Shown in pieces: positions 41,686 through 50,801 of a stretch of 64,000 bases of DNA. How positions within the stretch are numbered: position 1 is the stretch's first letter; every line of letters begins with the position of its first letter. Source of the DNA: LSCE01 sp050485425 (lineage in GTDB: Bacteria; Pseudomonadota; Gammaproteobacteria; Nitrococcales; Aquisalimonadaceae). Both the position numbers and the translations under genes were made by a program. The notes beneath the pieces were generated by a model. The model was given only the letters and a program-made list of their open reading frames with translations, had not been told where the DNA came from and searched no databases. The stretch lies in assembly GCA_050485425.1 (NCBI GenBank), contig JBJHBJ010000011.1, forward strand, positions 30,010-94,009. The letters are read 5' to 3'.

Positions 41686-42741
41686 TCACTCCAGAGGCTC
41701 CAGACGCCGGGTGGGCCAGTTGACGATGGCGGTTCGGGTGCTCATCCGGTTCGCCAGGTCCGGATACCGCCGGCGGATCACGTCGGCGGCGAACTCGGCC
41801 AGGAAGCGGGATTTCAGTTCCGCCCGGGCACGGTCGACGCCGATATCATGGTAGGGCGTGGAGGCGAGCAGCATGAAGCCGTCGTCCGGGATGCGCCCGG
41901 CAGCCATGTTGGCGGCGATGATCGAGGCCGCGGTGCCGATGGGTTCCGACAGGTCGGGACTGTAGGGCCCAACGATCAGCGCCATGTTGGGAACATGCAG
42001 GAAGTCGAAACCACGTCCGACGCAGATCACCCACTCCCGGTGCTCGATGTCCAGGTCCCGGGCCACCCCCCGCAGGGAATCCACGTGCGCCAGATTGCCT
42101 TCCAGCAACGGCAGCAGATCGCGGCGCACCGCCGCCGGCATATCGGGGCACAAGGCGGTGACGCGTTGATCCAGGCTCCCGGCATGCTCCGGCAGCAGCT
42201 CCGAGATGTCCAGCACCCGGCCGTCGTCGCCGTGAACGATGAGTGCATCGCTATCGGTCTCGAACCCGCAGACCAGGGGATAGACGTGCTCGTGGCTGCC
42301 GCCGAACAACGCTTCCGCCTGGCGCCGGATCTGGTAGGCATGATTCAGTGCAGCCTGGCTGTCGCAGTCGAATCCCGCACAGCCCCGGGAGCGTTGGCCG
42401 CGCGAGAAATGGTAGGTGATCAGCATCAGGACCGCGTGCCCGGCGCGGGTCGCTTCCCGTACGGTGTCCGTGAGCATTTCCCCGAGATAGGGCCAGCCGA
42501 GGTTGAAAATGCCACCGAGGTTCCGGAACGGGCGGATGATGCCCAGTGGCGTCCGTGTTGCCACCGGAATGTGAATGCGGCCGTCCATGCACTTCATCAC
42601 GATGATGCGTGTCGGATGGGCCGCCAGATAGCGTTCCCGCGCCAGCCAGGCGGCAGGGCTGCAGAAGCTGTCCGAATGCTCGCGCGACAGCGCCATCAGC
42701 CAGTCGATCCGTTCCTCGATCGGTCGGGTGTGTATGTCCAT
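41686..42741 (-). CDS. Beta-carbonic-anhydrase-like protein, carboxysome-shell-CA-related, orphan
   Basis: This 351-residue protein has the zinc-site pattern of beta-type carbonic anhydrases: C51-x-D53-x-R55 (KCMDGR), then H111 and C121 (YHFSRGQRSRGCAGF). The Cys-His-Cys zinc ligands and the Asp-Arg dyad would be complete. The arrangement and length recall the catalytic part of carboxysomal CsoSCA rather than compact bacterial carbonic anhydrases, without its N-terminal domain. No RuBisCO or carboxysome genes are in the window. It may interconvert CO2 and bicarbonate or have another zinc-dependent function. It is convergent with the DUF1992 gene (13-base gap). Confidence 0.6.
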   Translation of the reverse strand: MDIHTRPIEERIDWLMALSREHSDSFCSPAAWLARERYLAAHPTRIIVMKCMDGRIHIPVATRTPLGIIRPFRNLGGIFNLGWPYLGEMLTDTVREATRAGHAVLMLITYHFSRGQRSRGCAGFDCDSQAALNHAYQIRRQAEALFGGSHEHVYPLVCGFETDSDALIVHGDDGRVLDISELLPEHAGSLDQRVTALCPDMPAAVRRDLLPLLEGNLAHVDSLRGVARDLDIEHREWVICVGRGFDFLHVPNMALIVGPYSPDLSEPIGTAASIIAANMAAGRIPDDGFMLLASTPYHDIGVDRARAELKSRFLAEFAADVIRRRYPDLANRMSTRTAIVNWPTRRLEPLE

Positions 42742-42854
42742 GGGCCTGCCGGCTCAGTGATTGTCGTCGTGGAGCGTTGCTACATCCTACATAGGCCGCC
42801 GGTCCTGAACTAGCCTTTCAGGGAAGACTGGCCAGCATGGGAGGTCAGACCCCA

Positions 42855-43406
42855 ATGACGGCAAGAACGATACGCAACGTCAGGCTGGAGTGCATCCGGG
42901 GCGACATTGCCAATCAGCCGGATATGGACGCCGTTGTGAACGCGGCCAACGCGGAGCTGCGTATCGGCGGCGGCGTTGCCGGCGCCCTCCATCGCGCGGC
43001 GGGGCCGGGCCTGGAAGAAGAATGCAGACCGCTGGCGCCGATCCGGCCCGGCGACGCTGTGGTCACGGGCGCTCACGAACTGCCGAACAAGGCCGTCATC
43101 CATTGTCTGGGGCCGGTGTACGGCAGGGACGAGCCGGCGGACGCGTTGCTGGCCGCCTGCTACCGCAACGCCCTTGCGCTGATGCACGAACGCGGCCTGT
43201 CGTCGGTCGCGTTTCCGGCGCTTTCCACCGGCGCGTTCGGATACCCCCTGGAGGAGGCCACGCAGATCGCTCTGAACGCGATCGTGCGGGAGTTGCCACA
43301 GTCCCCTGGGGTGCGCCATGTTCGCTTCGTGCTGTTTGGCGCATCGGATCTGGCGACCTACAGTCAGTTGCTGGAAGCGCTGGACGAAGACAGGCAGGAC
43401 GAATGA
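42855..43406 (+). CDS. Macrodomain protein (ADP-ribose/O-acetyl-ADP-ribose hydrolase type)
   Basis: This 183-residue macrodomain is of the MacroD/YmdB type. D17 (GDIAN), the VVNAAN motif (27-32) and GGGVAGALHRAAG (38-50) form the ADP-ribose pocket. The later FPALSTGAFGYP loop holds the distal ribose. Such proteins remove ADP-ribose from proteins or hydrolyse O-acetyl-ADP-ribose. The next two genes encode nicotinate phosphoribosyltransferase and nicotinamidase, so this looks like part of NAD metabolism. Start: ATG 42855 after GGGAGG. ATG 42837 would include that element in the coding region. Confidence 0.9.
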   Translation: MTARTIRNVRLECIRGDIANQPDMDAVVNAANAELRIGGGVAGALHRAAGPGLEEECRPLAPIRPGDAVVTGAHELPNKAVIHCLGPVYGRDEPADALLAACYRNALALMHERGLSSVAFPALSTGAFGYPLEEATQIALNAIVRELPQSPGVRHVRFVLFGASDLATYSQLLEALDEDRQDE

Positions 43407-43431
43407 AAGCGGATTCAGAGGTGTGAACACG

Positions 43432-44805
43432 ATGGCGGATGCCGTTGACTTGCAGGCGGTGGAAGGTGCGGCACGCGACGAACTGGCGCTGTTCACCGAT
43501 TTGTATGAACTGACCATGCTGCAGGCGTACTTCGACCGGCACATGGATGAACAGGCCGTGTTCAGCCTGGCGGTCCGGCGGCTGCCGGCACGGCGGAACT
43601 ATCTGCTGGCCTGCGGGCTCGATCCCGTGTTGACCTACCTGGAAAACCTGCGCTTCACCGGCGAGGACATCGCCTACCTGCGGTCGCTGGAACGCTTTAC
43701 CGAGCCGTTCCTCTCCTGGCTGCGGGATTTCCGCTTTACCGGGGACGTGCGCGCCGTGCCCGAGGGCACGCCGGTTTTTGCCAACGAGCCGCTGATCGAG
43801 GTGATCGCGCCGCTGCCGCAGGCGCAGGTGATCGAGACGTTCGTGATGAACCAGGTCCATCTGCAGACGGTGCTCTGCTCCAAGGCCGAGCGCATCGTCA
43901 CCGCTGCCGGCGGCAGGCGGGTGGTGGATTTCGGGCCGAGGCGGGCGCACGGCATCGATGCTGCCATGAAGGCGGCAAGGGCGTATTACATCGCCGGCGT
44001 GGCGGCCACGTCCAATGTGCTGGCGGGCAAGCGCTACGGGGTACCGCTCACCGGCACCATGGCGCACAGTTACATCCAGGCCCACGATGATGAGTTGCAG
44101 GCTTTTCGGGATTTCGCGCGCAGCTATCCGGAAACCGTCCTGCTGGTGGATACCTATGACACGCTGGCCGGCGTGGAGAAGGTCATTGCGATGGCCGCCG
44201 AACTGGGCGATGACTTCCACGTGAAAGCGGTGCGGCTGGATTCCGGCGATTTGCTGGAGCTATCCCGACAGACACGCCAGTTGCTGGACAAGGCCGGCCT
44301 GAAGCATATGCAGATCCTGGTCAGCGGAGGGCTCGACGAGGATCGCATTGCCGAACTGATACGGCAGGCCGCCCCCATCGACGGTTTCGGTGTCGGTACC
44401 GACATGGGTGTCTCCAGCGACGCCCCGGCGCTGGATATTGCCTACAAACTCTGTGAATACGCCGGCAGCGGCCGGATGAAGCTCTCCAGCGGCAAGCCGG
44501 TGCTGCCCGGCCGCAAGCAGGTTTTCCGGGTGTCCGAGGGCGACGCGGATGTACGGGACGTTATTGCCCGGGATGGGGAGAACCAGCCTGGCAGGCCGCT
44601 GCTGCAGACGGTGATGCAGGGTGGCGAGCGTCTGGCTGCCGGCACCCCGTCGCTGGGTGCCATCCGGGAGTATGCACGCTTGCAGATGGGACGTCTGCCG
44701 GCGGGTGTCCGCGGAATCACTGCCGCGGATCCCCCGTATCCTGTCGAGGTCAGCCGAGCGTTGGCCGACCATCAACGCAGGGTGCGGGAGGCGCTGCAGT
44801 CCTGA
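43432..44805 (+). CDS. pncB: Nicotinate phosphoribosyltransferase
   Basis: This 457-residue enzyme converts nicotinate and PRPP (with ATP) into nicotinate mononucleotide in the Preiss-Handler NAD salvage route. The family start LFTDLYELTMLQAYF (about 19-33) and the VDFGPRRAHG active-site stretch (about 162-171) are intact. The loops GTMAHSYIQAHDDE and VDTYDT and the KAVRLDSGDL segment are also present. The length and sequence match the subgroup without the E. coli-type histidine-phosphorylation arrangement. It starts 25 bases after the macrodomain gene and is followed by pncA. A GAGGTG element precedes the ATG. Confidence 0.93.
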   Translation: MADAVDLQAVEGAARDELALFTDLYELTMLQAYFDRHMDEQAVFSLAVRRLPARRNYLLACGLDPVLTYLENLRFTGEDIAYLRSLERFTEPFLSWLRDFRFTGDVRAVPEGTPVFANEPLIEVIAPLPQAQVIETFVMNQVHLQTVLCSKAERIVTAAGGRRVVDFGPRRAHGIDAAMKAARAYYIAGVAATSNVLAGKRYGVPLTGTMAHSYIQAHDDELQAFRDFARSYPETVLLVDTYDTLAGVEKVIAMAAELGDDFHVKAVRLDSGDLLELSRQTRQLLDKAGLKHMQILVSGGLDEDRIAELIRQAAPIDGFGVGTDMGVSSDAPALDIAYKLCEYAGSGRMKLSSGKPVLPGRKQVFRVSEGDADVRDVIARDGENQPGRPLLQTVMQGGERLAAGTPSLGAIREYARLQMGRLPAGVRGITAADPPYPVEVSRALADHQRRVREALQS

Positions 44806-44841
44806 TCCTGCCGGTTCCACTGTTCTATGGGAGGAGCCACG

Positions 44842-45396
44842 ATGACTTCTGAACTGAAAGCGGGCGATGCCTTGATCATCGTCGACGTACAGAACGATTT
44901 CTGCCCCGGTGGTGCGCTGGCCATCGACCGGGGTGATGAAGTGGTGGCGGTGCTGAACCGCTGGATCGCGCAGGCGCGGGAGCAGGGCGTACCCGTCTAC
45001 GCATCGCGGGACTGGCATCCGGCCGGTCACATCAGTTTCGAGGACAGCGGGGGGCCCTGGCCGCCGCACTGCCTGCAGGATACGGAAGGGGCGCGTTTCC
45101 ACCCCGATCTGGCGCTGCCGGACTCGGTGATCAAGATCACCAAGGGCGTGCGTTTCGACCAGGACCAGAACTCGGCCTTCGATCAGACCGGACTTGCCCA
45201 AGAATTGCGCCAGCGCGGCGTACAACGATTGTGGATCGGCGGGCTGGCGGAGGATGTCTGCGTCCGGGCGACCGTGCTTGACGCCTGCCGGGAGGGTTTC
45301 GAGGTGCACATGATTCCGGACGCCACGCGACCGGTCACGGACGACGGTGGCAGGCAGGCCCGGCAGGAAATGCGGGAGGCCGGCGCCCGTTACTGA
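44842..45396 (+). CDS. pncA: Nicotinamidase
   Basis: This 184-residue isochorismatase-fold amidase deamidates nicotinamide to nicotinate, feeding the upstream phosphoribosyltransferase. The catalytic triad Asp15 (IVDVQNDF), Lys101 (ITKGV) and Cys140 (AEDVCVRAT) is complete. The metal ligands Asp57, His59 and His63 (SRDWHPAGH) are also present. The cis-peptide motif GGLAEDVC matches nicotinamidases rather than isochorismatases. Start: ATG 44842 with GGGAGGA upstream. Confidence 0.93.
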   Translation: MTSELKAGDALIIVDVQNDFCPGGALAIDRGDEVVAVLNRWIAQAREQGVPVYASRDWHPAGHISFEDSGGPWPPHCLQDTEGARFHPDLALPDSVIKITKGVRFDQDQNSAFDQTGLAQELRQRGVQRLWIGGLAEDVCVRATVLDACREGFEVHMIPDATRPVTDDGGRQARQEMREAGARY

Positions 45397-45417
45397 ACGC
45401 GGGCGGGACGCACGACA

Positions 45418-46320
45418 CTAGCCGCCGGACTCGAGTTCCGCCGCCCGCTGCTGTTCGTATTCGCGGGCGCTCTGAGCCACCGTTCCGCCCTCGCCGGTGG
45501 CCAGCCAGCGGCGCAGCCGTCCTGCATCGCCCAGCGGGCTGCGTGTTCCCCGGGAATTCAGGAACACCATGGCGACGGGACGCCCCTCCAGTTCCGCCAC
45601 CATGACCAGGCAGCGACCGGCTTCGTCCAGGTACCCGGTCTTGCTGAGAACCACGCTCCAGCCGGGATTGCTCACCAGCGAATTGGTGTTCCCGTAGCCC
45701 AGGGTGTAGCGGGGCGCGCGGAACCGCGCCGTCCGGTGAGCGGTGGTGGAGAACAGGCCGATTTCGCCGTAGGCATGGGCAGCACGGACCATTCTCAGCA
45801 GATCCGACGCGGTCGAGACGTTCTCCGTCGAAAGCCCGCTGGGGTCCACGAACCGGGTATTGTGCATGCCCAGTTCCTGCGCCTTGGCATTCATCGCCGC
45901 GATGAACGCGTCCCGCCCGCCGGGATGGTGGGAGGCAAGGACGTGGGTGGCCAGGTTTTCCGAGGACATCAGCGCCAGCCGCAGCAGTTCGCCCCGAGTC
46001 AGTTCCGAACCGATGCGTATCCGCGAATAGGCATTCTTGTTCACCGCGTGTTCCCGCTCGACGATTTCCAGCCACTCGTCCAGCGGTTCGCCGGAATCCA
46101 GCACCACGATGGCGGTCATCACCTTGGTCAGCGAGGCAATGGGCACCGAGGTTTCCGCGCGCTTCGTGTAAAGCGTCTCCTCGGTGTCAAGATAAGCGGC
46201 TGCAGCATGAACGGACGCCAGTTGCAGAGGTTCGCGCTGCGCGTGATCGGCGGCTGAGCCGGAAGATGCGACGAGGAACAGAATCAGGCCGAGAAACAGG
46301 GGCAGGGCAGGCTGCTGCAT
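45418..46320 (-). CDS. pbpG: D-alanyl-D-alanine endopeptidase (PBP7-like)
   Basis: This 300-residue periplasmic serine peptidase of the S11/PBP7 type cleaves peptidoglycan cross-links. A signal peptide (about 1-24) precedes the three penicillin-binding motifs: S63-L-T-K66 (nucleophile), S120-E-N122 and KTG (about 222-224). It lacks the C-terminal amphipathic extension of PBP5/6, which fits PBP7. Start: ATG 46320 begins the signal peptide. An in-frame GTG further upstream adds only a polar segment. Confidence 0.9.
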   Translation of the reverse strand: MQQPALPLFLGLILFLVASSGSAADHAQREPLQLASVHAAAAYLDTEETLYTKRAETSVPIASLTKVMTAIVVLDSGEPLDEWLEIVEREHAVNKNAYSRIRIGSELTRGELLRLALMSSENLATHVLASHHPGGRDAFIAAMNAKAQELGMHNTRFVDPSGLSTENVSTASDLLRMVRAAHAYGEIGLFSTTAHRTARFRAPRYTLGYGNTNSLVSNPGWSVVLSKTGYLDEAGRCLVMVAELEGRPVAMVFLNSRGTRSPLGDAGRLRRWLATGEGGTVAQSAREYEQQRAAELESGG

Positions 46321-46481
46321 GACAGGGCGGTCCGCATGGTTCGGTGGCAGATCCACCGCGGCAGCGTGGCAGCGGCGGCCGTGTAAGGAGGATCTGATCG
46401 AATCCCGCGCCGCGCCGGGGAATCGTTCAGCCTATCCTTGACCGCCGATTATGCCGGTGCCTGCCCGGCCGGGCAACGGCC

Positions 46482-47285
46482 TTACCAGAGCCACCAGCCG
46501 ATCAGCGCGATAGCCGCCAGATGACCCGGATACCAGGACAGCCAGAGTTTTCGCGGCATCGCCAGCGGGGGCTGCGGAATGCGTTCGGACAGGGTTGTGG
46601 CGACGAGCAGGATCGCCACGCAGGCGCCGACGGTGAATGATTTCGCCATCATCGTGAAGTTCATCATGCCGGCGACGACCAGCACCGGAACACAGGCCAG
46701 CACCGCTCCGGCAACGTCCAGGGGGTGACCGTCAACCCGGGTTACCGCGGCCATCGCCAGCATGAACAGCGGCACCATCAGCAGGCCTTCGTGCCCGTAC
46801 TCCAGCCAGTCCCCGGCAATCCACCACAGCGCAAGCAGCAGGCCCGCTGCGAGCAACAGTTTCGACCACACAATGGCCGGATTCGCGGCATCATCCGCCA
46901 GGGCGTGCAGTTGCCGCAGCCAGGTTGCGGCAGTCAGACCGGCTGCCAATGTGAAGCATACGTTCAGCGTGAATGCGCCGTCGCCTCGGGGCATGAGCAT
47001 GTAGACGGGCTGTGCCGCCAGACCAATGACCAGTATGCGCGAGGCATAGCGATAGGGATTGCTGGTGTTGAACAGCGCGTGCCAGGCCACCATGCCGGCG
47101 AAGGCGGGCAAGGCAATGCGCCCGATGGAGGAACTGGCCCAGCCCAGATCCAGGTGACCGAACAACTGGCGTACGATGTGATCCACCATCATGGTGGTCA
47201 GTGCGATCCATTGGGCCCATCCCGTCCAGCTGGAGTCCGGCCTGTCGGCCGCGTCATGTGGAGTGGTGTGCGTTATGGCAGTCAT
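46482..47285 (-). CDS. TraX-family membrane protein
   Basis: This 267-residue multi-pass membrane protein has the TraX-like start WTGWAQWIALTTMMVDHI. It also has the GRIALPAFAGMVAWHALFNT and LIGLAAQPVYMLM segments. F-plasmid TraX acetylates the pilin N-terminus. Chromosomal homologues are probably acyltransferases of unknown substrate. No conjugation genes are nearby. ATG 47285 is preferred to an upstream TTG. The promoter region to the right (47286-47455) is AT-rich and shared with the divergent MFS gene. Confidence 0.82.
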   Translation of the reverse strand: MTAITHTTPHDAADRPDSSWTGWAQWIALTTMMVDHIVRQLFGHLDLGWASSSIGRIALPAFAGMVAWHALFNTSNPYRYASRILVIGLAAQPVYMLMPRGDGAFTLNVCFTLAAGLTAATWLRQLHALADDAANPAIVWSKLLLAAGLLLALWWIAGDWLEYGHEGLLMVPLFMLAMAAVTRVDGHPLDVAGAVLACVPVLVVAGMMNFTMMAKSFTVGACVAILLVATTLSERIPQPPLAMPRKLWLSWYPGHLAAIALIGWWLW

Positions 47286-47455
47286 ACGCCGAATCAAGCA
47301 GAAAATATGCCCATCTATAAATAATTATTTTTCAATAAGATAAGGATGATTGTTAAAGTGAATTGCTGTGCCATTCTGGCGCATGTGGAAAAATGGCCGC
47401 GACTGACCGACAAGGCGCCTATGCTCGGGGGCGCATGTGACAACAAGGAGATACC

Positions 47456-48653
47456 ATGTCGCACCTGCGACTGGCCCTGCTGCTGGGCATGACCGTTGCC
47501 CTGGGACCGCTGGCGCTGGATACCTACCTGCCTGCGTTTCCGGATATTGCTGCCGGGTTTGCCGTCGACACTGCCGCGGTCGGGCTCACCCTGAGCGGCT
47601 ACGTGGCGGTGCTCGGCGCCGGTCAGTTGCTGGGTGGGCCTCTCTCGGATCGCTACGGCCGGCCGCGCATTCTGTTTGCGGGCCTGACCGTGTTCGCCCT
47701 GGCGTGTGTGATGATCGCGTGCGGAGACCCTGTCGGAAGTGCTGGCCTGGCGGCTGGTGCAGGGCCTGGGTGGTGCCTGGTGCGCCGTGTCGGTGCCGGC
47801 CATCGTTCGCGACCATGTTTCCGGGAACGAGTCCGCCCGGTTGTTCTCGCTGATCGGCCTGGTCATGTTTGCCGCGCCGGCACTGGCCCCGTCCATCGGC
47901 ACGCTGGTCCTCGCCGTGACCGCCTGGCAGGGGATTTTCCTGTTACTGGCGGGGTACGCCGTGCTGGTCGGCGTGCTTCTGCATCTGGGGCTTTTCCGCC
48001 ATGCCGCGACGAAGCGCGTGAGCACGCCCGTGCATACGCTGCTGACCAATTATGCGGTGGTGCTGAAACACCCTGCCGCCATGCGTTTCGTGTTGCTGCA
48101 GGCGCTGGTGTTCAGCGTGATGCTCATCTTCATCACCCACGCGTCGTTCATCTATCAGCAATGGTTCGGGCTCTCCAGTGCCGCGTTCTCGGCGCTGTTC
48201 GCAATGAACGTGGTCGGGATGGCCGCGGCCAATCTGTTGAACCGCCGCCTGCTGCTGTTCCTGTCCCCGACGATGATCCTGCGCGCCGGCGTGGTGGTGC
48301 AGGCGGTTGCGGCGACGAGCCTGGCGGTGTCCGCCTGGTTCGAACCCCCGGTATATCTGGTCGCGGTCCTGATCATGGTTGCCGTCGCCAGTATGGGTGC
48401 CATCGTGCCGAACAACATGTCCAGTGCACTGGAATTCTTCCCGCGGCTGGGCGGCACCGCCTCGGCGGTGATGGGTGCCAGCCAGTTCATGCTGGCCGGG
48501 GCCATCAGCGCTTTTTCCACCTGGGTTGCCGACGGCACCCTGGTCCCCGTTGCGCTGCTGATGGGGCTCTGCTCACTGGGTGCAGTACTGATGGCGTTCT
48601 CGGCCGTCGCCTCGATGCGACGCTTCAGCGAGCGGCCTGAAGCGCTGCATTGA
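47456..48653 (+). pseudogene. Bcr/CflA-type MFS drug transporter, frameshifted
   Basis: The reading frame opens with a typical Bcr/CflA start (LGMTVALGPLALDTYLPAFPDIAAGF) and the motif-A loop GGPLSDRYGRPRIL, then breaks after about residue 89. The remaining 300-odd residues, all highly transporter-like (LAWRLVQGLGGAWCAVSVPAIVRDHV...), continue in the next frame to 48653. One extra G at 47723/47724 (GCGGAGACC) accounts for the shift. Removing it would give an intact 12-helix pump of about 398 residues. Either a recent inactivating insertion or a sequencing error. The rest shows no decay, and an AAGGAG site precedes the start. Confidence 0.85.
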
Positions 48654-48871
48654 ACCCGCGGGCACCGAATGTCAGCATGAGGGGCGCCGGTCACTTGCTT
48701 GTAGGACCAGCCTCACCTCGTCACGGTCCAGAGGCAGGACCGCCTGAAAACTGCACGAACTAAAGACCCTGCACTGCCGGCCAGTCAATGATCGTCCGGT
48801 ACACATGTCAACCGGCTGCTTCGCGCGGCCGGAGCACGATGTCACTCGAACATTCAGAAACGGGGGGTGTC

Positions 48872-50707
48872 ATGAGTCTGGGATTCCTGGTTGTTCTTGC
48901 GCTGCTGCCGTTGGCGACGGTGGCGCTCTTTCTGGTCATCCTGCGATGGCCGGCCAAGTACGCGATGCCGCTGGCGTACGGTGTGGCCGTGCTGGTTGCA
49001 CTGTCGTTCTGGGGGACGCAGCCCAACGTGGTCGCGGCAGCCACCGTCAACGGTATCGTGGTGGCCCTGAACATACTGTTCATCGTCTTCGGCGCGATCC
49101 TGCTGCTCTACACGCTGCGGGAGAGCGGTGCCATTGCCACCATCCAGCGCGGCTTCGCCGATATCTCCCCGGACCGCCGGGTGCAGGCCATCATCGTGGC
49201 CTGGCTGTTCGGCTGCCTGATCGAAGGGGCGTCGGGTTTCGGCACGCCGGCGGCCATTGCCGCGCCGCTGCTGGTTGCCCTGGGTTTCCCGGCGATGGCG
49301 GCGGTGGTCTCGGCGCTGATCATCCAGTCCACACCGGTGTCTTTCGGTGCCGTGGGTACGCCCATCCTGGTCGGGGTGAACGAGGGGCTGGCCGGGCAGA
49401 GCGTGACCGAGCGCATGGTCGAGGCAGCGGGCACCACACATGCCGAGTACGTGGCCACCATCGGCATGCAGGTCGCCATGATTCATGCCATTGTCGGCAT
49501 ACTGGTGCCGCTGATCATGGTGGGCATGCTCACGCGCTTCTTCGGTGCCAACCGTTCCTTCGTTGACGGCCTGCGGGCCTGGCCGTTTGCCATCTTCGCG
49601 GGCCTGGCCTTCGTCATTCCCTACTATGCGGTGGCAGCCCTGCTGGGGCCCGCCTTCCCGTCGCTGATCGGTGGCCTGGTCGGCCTGGCGATTGTGGTCC
49701 CGGCGGCCAGGGCGGGTTTCCTGATTCCCAAGGACACCTTCCACTTCGAGGACCGCAGCAAGTGGGAGCCCGAGTGGATCAGCCGTTTCCAGGATGACAC
49801 GCAGCCGGAACGGGAAGACGGCTACAAGATGTCGCAGATGCAGGCCTGGGCACCCTATGTGGTCGTGGCGATCCTGCTTGTCCTCACGCGGACCGTGGAG
49901 CCGGTGACCGCCGCGCTGCAGTCGGTGACCCTGGAGTGGAGCAACATCTTCGGGTCGGACATCTCGGCCAGCTCCCAGCCGCTGTTCCTGCCGGGCTTCG
50001 TGCTGCTGGTGACTTCGGTGATCACCTATTTCCTGCATCAGATGTGGAGCCACGGCAACTACCTGAATGCCTGGAAGACTGCAGGGAACACCATACTGGC
50101 TGCCGGTGTGGCGTTGATCTTCGCGGTGCCCATGGTGCAGGTGTTCATCAATTCGGCGCCGGACGGGCTGGCCAGTGTCGAGGACATCCGCCACGCGCTC
50201 GAAGGCGGCGTGGCCTTCGGCAATATGGCTCAGGTGGCGAGCATGCCGGAAGTACTGGCCCAGAGTGTGGCATCCATGGCAGGGGGGCTCTGGCCGCTGT
50301 TCGCACCGCTGATCGGCGGGCTGGGCGCCTTCCTGGCCGGCAGTAATACGGTCAGCAACCTGATGTTCGCCTTCTTCCAGATCTCCACCGCCGAGCAGAT
50401 CGGCCTGGGCTCCTTCGGTGCTTCCATTGTTGTGGCGCTGCAGGCCGTGGGTGGTGCTGGAGGAAACATGGTGACGGTGCATAATGTGGTTGCCGCGTCC
50501 GCCACGGTGGGCCTGCTCGGCCGCGAGGGTGATATCATTCGCAAGACATTGTTGCCCATGACCTATTACGTGATCGGCGCGGGTCTGGTCGGTATGGGGA
50601 TCATCGTTGGCGGTGCCAATCCGTGGTTCCTGGCCTTCCTGCTGTGGGTCGCGTTCGCCATCGGCTTCATGCTGGTCGCGAACCGGCGACAACCCGTTCA
50701 CGCCTGA
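48872..50707 (+). CDS. L-lactate permease family (LctP) transporter
   Basis: This 611-residue inner-membrane protein has about 13-14 hydrophobic segments and clear LctP family blocks. WLFGCLIEGASGFGTPAAIAAPLLVALGF, STPVSFGAVGTPILVG and the C-terminal GGNMVTVHNVVAASATVGL are all present. The family imports lactate and, in some members, glycolate by proton symport. The gene stands alone. It is preceded by 218 bases without another gene and followed by a strong terminator. Start: ATG 48872 after GGGGGG is chosen over the upstream ATG at 48839. Confidence 0.9.
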   Translation: MSLGFLVVLALLPLATVALFLVILRWPAKYAMPLAYGVAVLVALSFWGTQPNVVAAATVNGIVVALNILFIVFGAILLLYTLRESGAIATIQRGFADISPDRRVQAIIVAWLFGCLIEGASGFGTPAAIAAPLLVALGFPAMAAVVSALIIQSTPVSFGAVGTPILVGVNEGLAGQSVTERMVEAAGTTHAEYVATIGMQVAMIHAIVGILVPLIMVGMLTRFFGANRSFVDGLRAWPFAIFAGLAFVIPYYAVAALLGPAFPSLIGGLVGLAIVVPAARAGFLIPKDTFHFEDRSKWEPEWISRFQDDTQPEREDGYKMSQMQAWAPYVVVAILLVLTRTVEPVTAALQSVTLEWSNIFGSDISASSQPLFLPGFVLLVTSVITYFLHQMWSHGNYLNAWKTAGNTILAAGVALIFAVPMVQVFINSAPDGLASVEDIRHALEGGVAFGNMAQVASMPEVLAQSVASMAGGLWPLFAPLIGGLGAFLAGSNTVSNLMFAFFQISTAEQIGLGSFGASIVVALQAVGGAGGNMVTVHNVVAASATVGLLGREGDIIRKTLLPMTYYVIGAGLVGMGIIVGGANPWFLAFLLWVAFAIGFMLVANRRQPVHA

Positions 50708-50728
50708 CCAGGTGTAACGGCGACCGAA

Positions 50729-50765
50729 GCCCGCAGCCCGATCCCGGTCGGCTGCGGGCCTTTTT
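50729..50765 (+). terminator. Rho-independent terminator after the lactate permease gene
   Basis: Ten-base stem GCCCGCAGCC/GGCTGCGGGC with an 11-base loop followed by CTTTTT. It begins 21 bases after the permease stop codon. Confidence 0.88.
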
Positions 50766-50801
50766 CGGATGTGACGTGCGTTGCGAGAAGGGGAAGTCGC
50801 G

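Noticed and set aside
48854..50701. Open frame of 615 codons on the minus strand
   Set aside because: Antisense shadow of the lactate permease gene: His/Gln/Gly/Arg-rich, no hydrophobic pattern or motif.
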